NCBI GenBank assembly: GCA_902805625.1
Contig: CADCTL010000247.1
Span: 1 to 37,044, forward strand
Length of the DNA stretch: 37,044 bases
Reading direction: 5' to 3'
From: an uncultured Acetobacteraceae bacterium
GTDB lineage: Bacteria > Pseudomonadota > Alphaproteobacteria > Acetobacterales > Acetobacteraceae
The notes below the pieces were generated by a model that saw nothing but the letters and a program-made list of their open reading frames with translations, searched no databases and was not told where the DNA came from. A program made the translations under genes and the position numbers. The first letter of the stretch is position 1. Every line of letters starts with the position of its first letter. Below are positions 1 to 8,368 of the stretch, piece by piece.

Positions 1-1
1 G

Positions 2-321
2 GTCACGGCCCGCCATCCCGGCGCGGCCGTCGCCGTGTCGCCGCGCTCGAGCGCGGTGCCGAGCGACACCGCCGAGACCGCGCCGACGCAGCGGGACGCG
101 CATCCGCAATGCACCGCGGAGCGCGGCAGTGCGGGCTGGCAGCGCGTCGGGCTACGGCTGGCGCGCCCTGGCGGAGTCCGACGTGTCGCGCTGGAAGCGG
201 GTCATCGGCGTTGGGCTCCGCTTCCGGAGGATGGGCGGCGGGAACCGAGGTGGCGGTCGCGGCCGACGTGCTGAACCGCATGCTCGAGCTCGGACGCCCG
301 GAGCACGCCCGCATCGCGTGA
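2..321 (+). pseudogene. IS5-family-like transposase, C-terminal relic with two frameshifts
   Basis: Translating in three successive frames rebuilds the C-terminus of an IS5-like DDE transposase. Frame 2 gives a VPSDTAETAPTQRDAH-type segment with an ERGSAGWQR stretch. From about 140 another frame gives GYGWRALAESDVSRWKRVIG. From about 240 a third gives TEVAVAADVLNRMLELGRP and ends at TGA 319-321. These blocks are in the order recalled for alphaproteobacterial IS5-group transposases (GYNWRALVEAD, RWKRVIGDALR, LNRMLELGRPE). Two frameshifts and loss of the 5' part at the window edge mean it is inactive. No clear terminal inverted repeat is visible after the stop. The family call rests on remembered motifs, so the exact IS group is uncertain; that this is a decayed transposase is fairly secure. 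Confidence 0.75.
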
Positions 322-339
322 GCGCGGAAGAGGGCGGGG

Positions 340-655
340 CGCACCGCGCCCGCAACCCTGATCCATGCACCACGGTGCCCACCACGCCCTGCCCGTGGCT
401 TCCGCCTGGGGCGACGGCACCACCTCGTCCTCGGACCGGCAGTTCTTCCGCTCGGCCCGGCGGGGCGACGCCGCCGGCAAGGTCAACGCCCGCTACGGCC
501 CGGCCCCCGGCCTCGGCTTCTACACCCACGTCTCCGACCAGCATGGCCCCTACAGCGCGCGGGTCTTGTCGGCGACCGGCCACGAAGCCCCGTACGTGCT
601 CGACGGCCTGCTGCACCACGGCACGGCGCTCCGTACCGGCACGCATTTTACCCCC
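340..655 (+). pseudogene. tnpA: Tn3-family transposase fragment (catalytic region)
   Basis: The frame starting at 365 reads HHALPVASAWGDGTTSSSD, then VNARYGPAPGLGFYTHVSDQ and a VLDGLLHHGTALR stretch. These correspond to the catalytic region of Tn3-family transposases (WGDGTTSSSDGQ, NARYG, FYTHVSDQ, VLDGLLYHE). A short upstream piece in another frame (ATLIHA, about 350-367) fits the residues that normally precede it, so a frameshift lies near 365. After about 655 the frame drifts into unrelated Arg/Pro-rich sequence. Only about 100 of roughly 1000 transposase residues remain, so it cannot be functional. It begins right after the IS5-like relic, which suggests nested or abutting insertions. Confidence 0.8.
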
Positions 656-724
656 CGGCGCGGAGCCGCCGGTCCGGGACTGGATGCGGCCTTCGGCATG
701 CGATGCAGGCTGCCGCCGCCGTGA

Positions 725-1028
725 CCGCCCCGTCAAAGCCGGCACGCTCGATCCGCGTGGAGACGGACCGTAGTTCGCGCCTTGGCCGGGCGCGCAAGCT
801 CGTTCAGGGCGCGTCGCGCGCCCGCGGAGAACCACACCCCGAAAACCGTGTTGGATGTGTGCCGGCGAGGTTGCCGTTCACCGCCCCGCGGCTCTGACCC
901 GAGAAGACGCTTGATTGGACTATGCTGGCGGTATTCTGGGTGATCGGTGCCGGGATGAGGTGGTCCGGAACACGGGCCAACCGCGGCGACGCGCGCCCTC
1001 GGCGGGCGCACAACGACGGAGGAACACG
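725..1028. other. Intergenic stretch between transposon relics and DUF4142 gene
   Basis: No gene is recognised. The open frames here have strongly Arg/Ala/Pro-biased translations typical of non-coding GC-rich DNA. A weak promoter-like pair near 911-937 is listed separately. The first part may be further decayed transposon sequence, but no family motif is readable. Confidence 0.5.
911..937 (+). promoter_or_regulatory. Possible sigma70-type promoter upstream of the DUF4142 gene
   Basis: TTGATT at 911-916 and TATTCT at 932-937 resemble -35 and -10 hexamers, with a short 15-base spacer. It lies about 90 bases before the ATG at 1029, in a locally less GC-rich patch. Pattern match only; the short spacer is a weakness. 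Confidence 0.25.
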
Positions 1029-1574
1029 ATGAACCGGGTTTTCTGGGGCGCGGCTTGCGCCTTTCTTTTCGTGGCCGGCTGCGCGCAGACGCAGCGGGCA
1101 GCCGACACCACCGTTGCCGCGGCGAGGGCGCAGGTGAACCCCACGCTGTCCACGAGCGACGCCGCCTTCATGACCACGGCCGCGCGCGGCGGCCTGGCGG
1201 AGGTCGAGATGGGCCGACTCGCCCAGCGCAACGGGCGCTCCGCGGCGGTGAAGCGCTTCGGCCAGCAGATGGTCAGCCACCACGGCCAGTCCAACCAAGA
1301 GATGATGGCGCTGGCGCAGCAGAAGCAGCTGACGCCCCCGAGCACCATGGGCGCCGAGCAGCAGCGGATCTACGACGACCTCGCTAAGCTGCGCGGGAGC
1401 GCCTTCGACCGCGCCTACGCCCAAGCCATGGTGCGGGACCACCAGGAAGATCTGCGAGCGTACCAAACCGAGGCGCAGAACGGCACCGACCCCGACGTGA
1501 GGGCCTTCGCCGCGCGCCACGTGCCGATCCTGCAGGACCACTTGCGCATGGCGCAGCGGCTGCCGCAGCGTTAG
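1029..1574 (+). CDS. DUF4142 domain lipoprotein
   Basis: The 181-residue product begins with a lipoprotein signal: a hydrophobic stretch followed by the lipobox V-A-G-C, with Cys18 as the predicted lipidated residue. The mature part is a helical DUF4142 (ferritin-like fold) domain. It shows the typical start around DAAFMTTAARGGLAEVEMGRLA (given here in part: AARGGLAEVEMGRLA), FGQQMVSHHGQSNQ in the middle, and a C-terminal HVPILQDHLRMAQ segment. DUF4142 proteins are predicted to be periplasmic or membrane-anchored and are often stress-associated, but no biochemical role is established. The start at 1029 is supported by a GGAGGAA ribosome site just upstream; an in-frame extension back to 915 lacks signal-peptide character. 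The gene stands alone, in the same direction as the SGNH hydrolase about 270 bases downstream. Confidence 0.88.
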   Translation: MNRVFWGAACAFLFVAGCAQTQRAADTTVAAARAQVNPTLSTSDAAFMTTAARGGLAEVEMGRLAQRNGRSAAVKRFGQQMVSHHGQSNQEMMALAQQKQLTPPSTMGAEQQRIYDDLAKLRGSAFDRAYAQAMVRDHQEDLRAYQTEAQNGTDPDVRAFAARHVPILQDHLRMAQRLPQR

Positions 1575-1848
1575 GCGGCCACGGGGCGCAGCGCCTCGCG
1601 TGATCCGCGCTGAGGCATGTGTCTCCTGCGGGCCCTGCGAAACCCGTGCAAGGGCTTCGGGCGAGCGCGGCATCCCCCCGGGAGCGCCGGATTCGTCGGG
1701 ATCACCCTCTGCGACCCGCGCAGGTGACGAACCCGTATCCAGGGTCAACGGGCCCGAGTCGGGAAAACGAAGCTGCGATCCCGCTTTTCGGCGCGGCCGT
1801 GCCCAAGACGGCGGGCACCTCCGCCGGAGCATACGGATCGGAGCAACG

Positions 1849-2490
1849 ATGGGGCACGTGATCCTGCTCGGGGACTCGGTTTTCGACAACAGCGCCTACG
1901 TCGGGCGCGGCGAGCCCGATGTCGTGCGGCAGCTGCGCGGGCGCCTCCCCGCCGGCTGGGGCGCGACGCTGGCCGCGGTGGACGGCGCGGTGACCGGCAG
2001 CGTGCCGCGCCAGCTCGAGCGCATCCCGCCCGGCGCCACTCACCTCGTGGTCAGCGTGGGCGGCAACGACGCCCTGCGGCGCCAAGACGTCCTCGGCGCG
2101 CCGGCGCGCTCGGTGTCCGAGGCCCTGCTCGCCCTGGCCGAGGTGCGTGACGGCTTCGCGCGCGCCTACCGCGCGATGCTCGAGGCGCTGCTCGCGCGCG
2201 GGCTGCCCACCGCGATCTGCACGATCTACGACCCGCGCTTCCCCGACCCGGCGCGGCAACGCGTCGCGGTGGCGGCGCTGGCGCTGTTCAACGACATCAT
2301 CGCCCGCGAGGCGTTCGCCCGCGGCCTGCCGCTGGTCGACCTGCGCCTGGTCTGCAGTGAGGACGCGGACTACGCCAACCCGATCGAGCCCTCCGCCCGC
2401 GGCGGGGCCAAGATCGCCGGGGCCATAGCCGGGCTCGTCACGGGGCACGACTTCGCGCGCCGCCGCTCCGGAGTCTTCGCGCAGGGGTGA
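1849..2490 (+). CDS. SGNH/GDSL-family hydrolase
   Basis: The 213-residue protein starts with a block-I motif, ILLGDSVFDN, whose Ser in GDS is the expected nucleophile. A GGNDA block-III motif (VVSVGGNDALRR) provides Gly/Asn of the oxyanion hole. The usual block-V DxxH is not obvious: the matching C-terminal region reads DYANPIEPSARGG, so the Asp/His pair is altered or lies elsewhere. No signal peptide is seen, so it is probably cytoplasmic. Family members are esterases, lipases or acyl-hydrolases; the substrate cannot be inferred. The ATG at 1849 gives the motif-bearing N-terminus, preceded by GGAGCAACG; the in-frame extension to 1600 looks non-coding. Its neighbours are unrelated single genes. 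Confidence 0.85.
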   Translation: MGHVILLGDSVFDNSAYVGRGEPDVVRQLRGRLPAGWGATLAAVDGAVTGSVPRQLERIPPGATHLVVSVGGNDALRRQDVLGAPARSVSEALLALAEVRDGFARAYRAMLEALLARGLPTAICTIYDPRFPDPARQRVAVAALALFNDIIAREAFARGLPLVDLRLVCSEDADYANPIEPSARGGAKIAGAIAGLVTGHDFARRRSGVFAQG

Positions 2491-2846
2491 GCCGGACCGG
2501 GGCGGCCGAGCGCACGCCGGCGGGAGCGGCCGGTCGGCGGCCGGCCGTTGACCGCAGGGCGCAGCCGCTGCTGGTCGGCGTGGCTGTCGGCCTCGTCGGA
2601 GGTCTCTGGCCACCTGGCCGACCGACCTCGCGCAGGAGCCGCTACTCCCGGCGTTTGGCGCTGTCTGGTGGAGGACCGGCGGCTCGGGCCGGTGGCCAAG
2701 GCGGTGCACCACGGCTTCGGCATGGCTCGGGGCCCGATCTACTGCCTGCGGCCTAGCTCAGGCGCAAGCAGGCGGCGCACAGTGGAAGCCTGCAGAAGTT
2801 TGCACCGTGCATCTCGGCTTCCGCTGCGTGTACCCAAATTGGGGTC
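2491..2846. other. Intergenic stretch with no recognisable gene
   Basis: About 356 bases between the SGNH hydrolase and the alpha/beta hydrolase. All six frames were read. Short open frames exist on both strands, but none shows a family motif, a convincing ribosome site or non-biased composition. It may be decayed accessory DNA given the transposon relics nearby; this is only a guess. Confidence 0.5.
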
Positions 2847-3686
2847 ATGTGGGTCGCACACCTCGCGCTGGGCCTAGCGGCCCTCTACGCCGCCGCGGTC
2901 GCGGCGATGTTCCTCGCCCAGACTTGGCTCCTGTTCCCGACGGCGCTCGCCGGGGCCGTGCGAGTCCACCTTCCCGCCTCGGCGCAGCGCCTGGAGGCCA
3001 GGACGCCGGACGGCGAGGTCCTGGTGGGCGTGCGGATACCGGCGGCCGCGGGGGAAGGGGCCGACGGGCGCGCGCCGCCGACGCTGCTGGGCTTCGGCGG
3101 CAACGCTTGGAACGCCGACGCCGTGGCGCTGCACCTGCACGGGCTCTTCCCCGGCCGCGAGGTGGCGGCGTTCCACTACCGCGGCTACGCGCCGAGCACC
3201 GGCGGGCCGAGCGCGGCGGCTCTGCTGGCGGACTCGGTCCTGGTCTTCGACCGCCTCCAGCAGGCGCATGCATCCGAGCGTGTCGTCGCGGTGGGATTCA
3301 GCATCGGCTCCGGGGTGGCGGCCCACCTGGCCCGGCATCGGCCCGCCGCCGGGCTGATCCTGGTCACGCCCTTCGACTCCCTGGAGGCCTTAGTCCGGGA
3401 CCTCTACTGGTGGGCCCCTGTCGGGCCGCTCCTGCGCCACCGCATGCCGACCGTCGATTTCGTCCGCGGCTCGCCGGTGCCCACCGCCCTCATCACGGCG
3501 GGGCGGGACGCCATCGTGCCGGCGCGGCGCGGCATGGCCCTGCGCCAAGCGGTCGGGAACCTGGTCTTCGAGGCCGCCGTCGACGCCGGGCACAACGACC
3601 TGTACGGCCGCCCCGCCTTCGCCGCGGCGATGCGCGAAGCGGTGGCCAGGATCGAGGCGGCCTCTGATGCGGCGTCCGGGCGGTAG
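2847..3686 (+). CDS. Alpha/beta hydrolase, membrane-anchored
   Basis: This 279-residue alpha/beta-hydrolase begins with one hydrophobic segment (about residues 3-24) that likely anchors it in the membrane. The oxyanion region is FGGNAWN near residue 83 and the nucleophile elbow is GFSIGSG with Ser152. Asp221 (in AGRDAIVP) and His249 (in DAGHND) complete a plausible catalytic triad. The layout resembles the YfhR/BEM46-like hydrolases, where HYRGYAPSTG-type sequence follows the GGN motif. The substrate is unknown. The ATG at 2847 has only a weak ribosome site (GGGGTC upstream) but places the hydrophobic segment correctly at the N-terminus. It converges with the amidase gene on the other strand. 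Confidence 0.88.
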   Translation: MWVAHLALGLAALYAAAVAAMFLAQTWLLFPTALAGAVRVHLPASAQRLEARTPDGEVLVGVRIPAAAGEGADGRAPPTLLGFGGNAWNADAVALHLHGLFPGREVAAFHYRGYAPSTGGPSAAALLADSVLVFDRLQQAHASERVVAVGFSIGSGVAAHLARHRPAAGLILVTPFDSLEALVRDLYWWAPVGPLLRHRMPTVDFVRGSPVPTALITAGRDAIVPARRGMALRQAVGNLVFEAAVDAGHNDLYGRPAFAAAMREAVARIEAASDAASGR

Positions 3687-3809
3687 CGCGTGCGCGCGGG
3701 TTCCACGGGATGGCTGCAAGGCGCGCGGCGTGGGCGGCCGGTGTGCCACGGCCCTATCCGTTGACGTCGGTTGCCCGCGCGGCACGGCTTGGCACGGCCC
3801 TTGGCCCGC

Positions 3810-5303
3810 TCAGCCGAACCCGGGCGGGGGGCGGCCAGCCCAAGGCCGCGCCTGCTCGAGCTGGCCCGCGAGCGAGAGGAGCACCGCCTCCTCCCCGAAG
3901 CGCCCGACGGCCTGCACGCCGATGGGCAAGCCCTCCGCCGTCCAGCGCAGCGGCAGGCTGGCGGCGGGCTGGCCCGTCACGTTCCACACCGGCGTGAAAG
4001 GCATGAAGGCGAAGGTGCGCTCGGCCGCCCGCTCCAGCAGCGGGCCGCGCCGCAGCAGGCCCCCGAGGCCGAGCCGGGCGGCCAGGGCCTGCAGCGCCGC
4101 TTCCAGGCCCTTGGGTCGGAGCTCGCCGTGCTTCACGGGCGGCCGGGCCAGGGTCGGCGTCAGCAGCACGTCGTAGGTCTCGAAGAAGGGCGCGATCGAC
4201 CGGGTGGCCCTGTGGAGCCGGTCCAGCGCGACCGACAGCTCCGCCGCCGAAAGCGCATGGCCCAACCGGCGGCACAGCCACGTGGCGTCTTCCACCTCCC
4301 CCCTCCGCGCCTTCACGCCCGTGGTCTCCTGCGCCACCGCGAACTCCTGGGCCACGGCGGCCAGGAACACCGTCAGGTACCACGCGAAGTACCCGGCGGG
4401 GACCGGAGGCGCCGCTTCGGCGACCTCGTGCCCCAACTCGCCGCAGAGCTCCGCCGCGTCCTCCACCGCCCGCCGGCATTCGGCGTGCACGGCCGCGCCG
4501 TTCGGGGCGGCGGCGCTGAAGGCGACGCGCAGCCGCCGGGCTGGCGGGGCCGCCGCCGCCTCGGCGAAGGGCCGCGCCGGCGCGGGGAGGGCGAAGGGCG
4601 AGCCCGGGTCCGGCCCGGCTATGGCGTCCAGCAAGCGGGCGCTGTCGCGGACGCTGCGCGTCAGCGCATGGCCGACCGCGAAGCCGTGCCAGCCCTCGCC
4701 GATGAAGGGCCCGTTCGGGGTCCTGCCGCGCGTGGGCTTCAGGCCGAAGAGGCCGCAGCAGGAGGCCGGGATGCGGATGGAGCCGCCGCCGTCGGTGCCG
4801 TGGGCCATGGGCACGGTGCGCGCGGCCACGTGCGCCGCCGAGCCGCCCGAGGAGCCCCCGGCGGTCCGGTCGGGGGCCCAGGGGTTGTGCGCCCGGCCGA
4901 AGCTCCCCGGCTCCGTGACGGGCATGAGCGAGAGTTCCGGCACCTTGGTGGTGCCGAGCACGACCAGCCCGGCCGCCCGGAAGCGCCGGACCATCTCGCT
5001 GTCGCACGGGGGCGCCCAGCCGCGCCAGATGCGGCTGCCGTTGTGGTAGGGGATGCCGGAGGCGACGTGCATGTTGTCCTTGAGCAGGAAGGGCACCCCG
5101 GCGAAGGGCCCGTTCAGGGGCCTGGAGGCTTCGTCCCGGGCCCTGTCGAGGGCCCGTTCCATCATGGCGGCGAGCTTCGGCTCCGCACGCTCCAGCCGGG
5201 ATGCGGCCATGTCCACCAACTCGGCGGGGGCGACCTCCCGGCGCCGGACCAGGTCGGCGAGGCCCGTGGCGTCGAGCCGGGGATAGTCTGCGTCGGCGTT
5301 CAT
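3810..5303 (-). CDS. Amidase signature family enzyme (6-aminohexanoate-cyclic-dimer hydrolase-like)
   Basis: The 497-residue product is a full-length amidase-signature protein. The Ser-cisSer-Lys triad is visible as Lys75 (PFLLKDN), Ser151 (GGSSGGS) and Ser175 (DGGGSIRIP). The LKPTRGRTPNGP segment and the C-terminal NVTGQPAASLPLRW block are also in place. These enzymes hydrolyse linear or cyclic amides. Several blocks (TTEP-like VTEPGSFGRAHNPW, GGSSGGS, HG.D..GSIRIPAS, LKPTRGR) resemble the NylA-type cyclic amide hydrolases, but that subgroup label is inference. A clear GGAGGAG ribosome site precedes the ATG at 5303. The gene diverges from the molybdopterin oxidoreductase across 257 bases that may hold both promoters. 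No signal peptide is present, so it is cytoplasmic. Confidence 0.92.
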   Translation of the reverse strand: MNADADYPRLDATGLADLVRRREVAPAELVDMAASRLERAEPKLAAMMERALDRARDEASRPLNGPFAGVPFLLKDNMHVASGIPYHNGSRIWRGWAPPCDSEMVRRFRAAGLVVLGTTKVPELSLMPVTEPGSFGRAHNPWAPDRTAGGSSGGSAAHVAARTVPMAHGTDGGGSIRIPASCCGLFGLKPTRGRTPNGPFIGEGWHGFAVGHALTRSVRDSARLLDAIAGPDPGSPFALPAPARPFAEAAAAPPARRLRVAFSAAAPNGAAVHAECRRAVEDAAELCGELGHEVAEAAPPVPAGYFAWYLTVFLAAVAQEFAVAQETTGVKARRGEVEDATWLCRRLGHALSAAELSVALDRLHRATRSIAPFFETYDVLLTPTLARPPVKHGELRPKGLEAALQALAARLGLGGLLRRGPLLERAAERTFAFMPFTPVWNVTGQPAASLPLRWTAEGLPIGVQAVGRFGEEAVLLSLAGQLEQARPWAGRPPPGFG

Positions 5304-5560
5304 CCCTCGTCTCCTCCGCCAGAGAGGTACACGTTGGCTCCAGACGCATCACCCACCCGGCGGGGTCCTCCGGCAACGATGGCTGCCCGCGGGCGTGAAC
5401 GTGGCGCAGCGCCCATCGAAGACAGTTCGACGGTTGATGTCGCGCGTGCCGCCGGATTTCGGATCCGCCGTCCCGGTCCGTGCCGGGCGGGAAGCGCGGG
5501 TTTGCCACCGGTGCGCGCGCGTGGCAGCGTCGTCGATCGCTTTCTGATGCGGAGCGGCCG

Positions 5561-7714
5561 ATGGACGCGACGGCTCACCGGGTCGTGCCGAGCACCTGCT
5601 GGGAATGCTCGGCCTATTGCGGCTCCCTCGTCACCGTGGACGCGGCCGGCAAGGCGGTGAAGGTCGCGCCCAACCCGGCGAGCCCGGTGTCCCGCGGCGC
5701 GTTTTGCGTGAAAGGCATCCGTGCCCTCCCGGAGATGACCTACCAGCCGGCGCGCCTCACCCACCCGTTGCGTCGCGTGGGCGCGCGCGGCTCGGGGCGG
5801 TGGGAGCGGGTGGGCTGGGACGCCGCCCTCGACGAGATGGCGGAGAACCTGGCGGCGGTGCGCGCCCGCCACGGCGGCCCGGCCCTGGTCGGCGCGGTGA
5901 GCGGCGCCGCCTTCAGCCGCGGGCCGGTGATGGCGCTGCTGATGCGCTCCCTCGGCTCGCCGAACTGGATGATCAACCAGGACCTCTGCGGCGGTTGCCG
6001 CGCGGTAAGCGACCGGATCACCGGCACCGCCATCACCGGCGGCGAAGACGTGGCGAACGCCGCCTGCCTGCTGCTCGTCGGCCGCAATCCGGCGGCAGCG
6101 GACCCGCCGCAATGGATGGAGATGAAGCGCGCCAAGGAGCGGGGCTGCAAGGTGGTCGTCATCGACCCGTTCCGCACCCAGGCGGCCGAGTTGGCCGATC
6201 TCTGGTTGCGGCCGCGGCCCGGCACCGACGCCGCCATCGCCTTGGCGATGATCCGCCACCTGGTCGTCGCGGGCGCCTGGGACCGCGGCTTCGTGGCCCG
6301 CCACTGCCACGGCTTCGACGCGTTGGCGGAGCGGGCTGCGCGCTACACCCCCGAAACAGCCGCCGCCATCACCGGCGTGCCCGCTTCCGACATCGCCCGC
6401 GCGTCGGAGCTCTACGCGGCGGGGCCGTCCTGCTTCGTTTCCGGCCACGGCATCGACGCGGCCAGCAACGGGGTGCAGACCTTCCGCGCCTTCCACGCCC
6501 TGGTGGCGATCAGCGGCAACCTGGACCGGGTGGGCGGCAACCGGCGCGCCAAGCGGCCGCCGGGCTTCCGCACCTGGATGGACCTGCTGCACGACCCGCG
6601 CTTCCGCCTGCCCGAGGAGGTGGAGAGGCGCACCATCGGCGCGGACCGCTACCCGCTCTGGGCCGGCCCGCTGGGCTGGCAGACCGCCTGCCACAACAGC
6701 TCGGTGCTGGAAGCGATGCTGACCGGCGAGCCCTACCCGGTGCGGGCGCTGTACGCGAGCGGCGTGAACATCGCCGTCATGTACCCGGACACCCGGCGCA
6801 CGCTCGCGGCGCTGCGCTCGCTCGATTTCCTGTGCGTCGCCGCGCACACCATGACGCCGACCGCGGCGGTGGCCGACCTCGTGCTGCCCAAGACGACGGG
6901 GCTGGAAGAGGAGGAGGTGGCGCTGACGCCCAAGGTGCCGTGCGTCACCTACACCGCCGCTGTCGGGCCGCCGCAGGGCGAGGCCCGCAGCGACCTCGAC
7001 ATCGCGGTGGGGCTGCTGGACCGCATGCGCGCCCTCGGCGCCGTGGAGGCGGAGCTGTTGCCGTGGCGCAGCCGCGAGGAGTTCAACCGCTTCCTCATCG
7101 GCGCTTCGGGCATCTCGATGGAGGCGCTGCGGCGGGACGGCTTCGCGCGGTTCCCCTACGAGCTGGGCGATTTCGAGAACCAGGTCTTCGCCACGCCCAC
7201 GGGCAAGGTGGAACTCCACTCGACGCAGCTCGAGAAGCTCGGGCTCGACCCCTTGCCGGACTACGTGGCGCCCCTGGATCGGCAGGCCGCGCCGAGTGTA
7301 CGGGAGGCCTACCCGCTCCTGCTGCAGACCGGGATCCGGGAGAGGACGTACCACCACTCCCGTTTCCGCGAGCAGGCCTGGGCTCGCAAGGTCTCGCCGG
7401 ACCCGAAGGTGCACGTCCACCCCGACACCGCGGCGGCCCACGGCCTGCGCGACGGCGCCTGGGTCGCGGTCGAAGCCGCCGGGGGGAGCGGGGCCGTGCG
7501 GCTGCGGGCCGCCGTGTCGGACCGGACGCAGCCCGGCGTGCTGACCACCGGCGTCGGCTGGTGGCTGCCCGAGCGGCCAGGGCCGGAGTTCGGCGCCCTG
7601 GACGTGAACGTCAACGCGGCGCTGTCCTACACGGGGCGGATGGACCCGGTCACCGGCTCCGTGGACACGGGCGCGATCCCGTGCCGCGTCCGGCTCGTCG
7701 CCGAGGCGCAGTAG
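5561..7714 (+). CDS. Molybdopterin-dependent oxidoreductase (formate dehydrogenase/BisC superfamily)
   Basis: This 717-residue protein has the N-terminal [4Fe-4S] motif of the DMSO-reductase superfamily: Cys13, Cys16, Cys20 and Cys49 (C-x2-C-x3-C-x28-C). The molybdopterin domain follows, with LVGRNPAAADPP and VIDPFRTQAAELAD as guanine-dinucleotide binding blocks. The C-terminal dinucleotide-binding domain includes LQTGIRERTYHHSRFR and a PDPKVHVHPDTAAAHGLRDG segment. At the usual metal-ligand position the sequence is DLCGGC, so Cys143 may ligate Mo or W (inference by position). There is no Tat signal, so it should be cytoplasmic. No partner iron-sulfur or cytochrome subunit is adjacent. The start at 5561 follows a GGAG site. 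Substrate is unknown; assimilatory formate dehydrogenase-like and acetylene hydratase-like roles cannot be separated by reading alone. Confidence 0.9.
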   Translation: MDATAHRVVPSTCWECSAYCGSLVTVDAAGKAVKVAPNPASPVSRGAFCVKGIRALPEMTYQPARLTHPLRRVGARGSGRWERVGWDAALDEMAENLAAVRARHGGPALVGAVSGAAFSRGPVMALLMRSLGSPNWMINQDLCGGCRAVSDRITGTAITGGEDVANAACLLLVGRNPAAADPPQWMEMKRAKERGCKVVVIDPFRTQAAELADLWLRPRPGTDAAIALAMIRHLVVAGAWDRGFVARHCHGFDALAERAARYTPETAAAITGVPASDIARASELYAAGPSCFVSGHGIDAASNGVQTFRAFHALVAISGNLDRVGGNRRAKRPPGFRTWMDLLHDPRFRLPEEVERRTIGADRYPLWAGPLGWQTACHNSSVLEAMLTGEPYPVRALYASGVNIAVMYPDTRRTLAALRSLDFLCVAAHTMTPTAAVADLVLPKTTGLEEEEVALTPKVPCVTYTAAVGPPQGEARSDLDIAVGLLDRMRALGAVEAELLPWRSREEFNRFLIGASGISMEALRRDGFARFPYELGDFENQVFATPTGKVELHSTQLEKLGLDPLPDYVAPLDRQAAPSVREAYPLLLQTGIRERTYHHSRFREQAWARKVSPDPKVHVHPDTAAAHGLRDGAWVAVEAAGGSGAVRLRAAVSDRTQPGVLTTGVGWWLPERPGPEFGALDVNVNAALSYTGRMDPVTGSVDTGAIPCRVRLVAEAQ

Positions 7715-8368
7715 CCGACGGCCTGGATGGGGCAGCGGGCCGGCCGCTGGCGTAAGTGGCGAGGGTGGCCGTCGCTCAGGCCGACGGTGTCGTGGACAGC
7801 GCCGGGCGCGCTGGCCAGCACGCCCACGCCGGGTTGGAGTTGGAACGGGGAGGCGGCACGGCGCTCGGTCACGACGGGCCGTCCGCGCCGGCCCAGATGG
7901 CGCCCGCGACCTCTGCATCCACCGAAACCGGCCGCGTCCCTTGCGCCGCTCCCGAATCCGACGAGCCGTGCGTGTCGGTCCTCCGAGACCGGCCGGGAAC
8001 GCGGGCGCTGTAGCGAAGATGTCGGGTGCGTGCTGGATCACGACGCAGGCACGGCGACGGGCGGCGAAGCCTTTGAACCGGACGATCGAGGCGAGAGTGT
8101 CCGCGCGGTCGGCGTTCTCCGGCGGCACGAGCGGTGTGGGCGTGGTCACGCGGCAGAGCCTTGCCGAGCGTGCGCGGAGCGTGTCGCGGCGTCGCTCCTG
8201 CCGGCGCGGTGCTTGCGCTGTGTGGACGCTTGGCCGACGGTGGCGGCCTCCCTGAAGGAGGGCGCCGCGCGCGTTCCCGACGGGGGACGCGAAGGCGACC
8301 GACCGGCCGCGTTCGGTGGAAGGCTCGCCGCGCGGCGCGGGGAGCGACGCGTTCGGGAGGCGATGGCG
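7715..8368. other. Long intergenic stretch before the amino-acid-binding protein gene
   Basis: About 650 bases with no recognisable gene. The binding-protein frame stays open through it (back to 7727), but that upstream translation has no family resemblance and the signal peptide begins at 8369. A minus-strand frame around 7990-8110 reads less biased than its surroundings (VRFKGFAARRRACVVIQHAPD) but has no recognised motif or start. It may be degenerate coding sequence. The promoter for the downstream gene should lie near its right end; none is clear. Confidence 0.5.

Noticed and set aside
7990-8110. Minus-strand frame reading VRFKGFAARRRACVVIQHAPD as a possible gene remnant
   Set aside because: Less biased than its surroundings, but no start, ribosome site or recognised family; kept only as a remark on the intergenic region.
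7727-8368. Upstream extension of the AapJ-like protein
   Set aside because: The translation before residue MRGWM has no similarity or signal, whereas a ribosome site and signal peptide are present at 8369.
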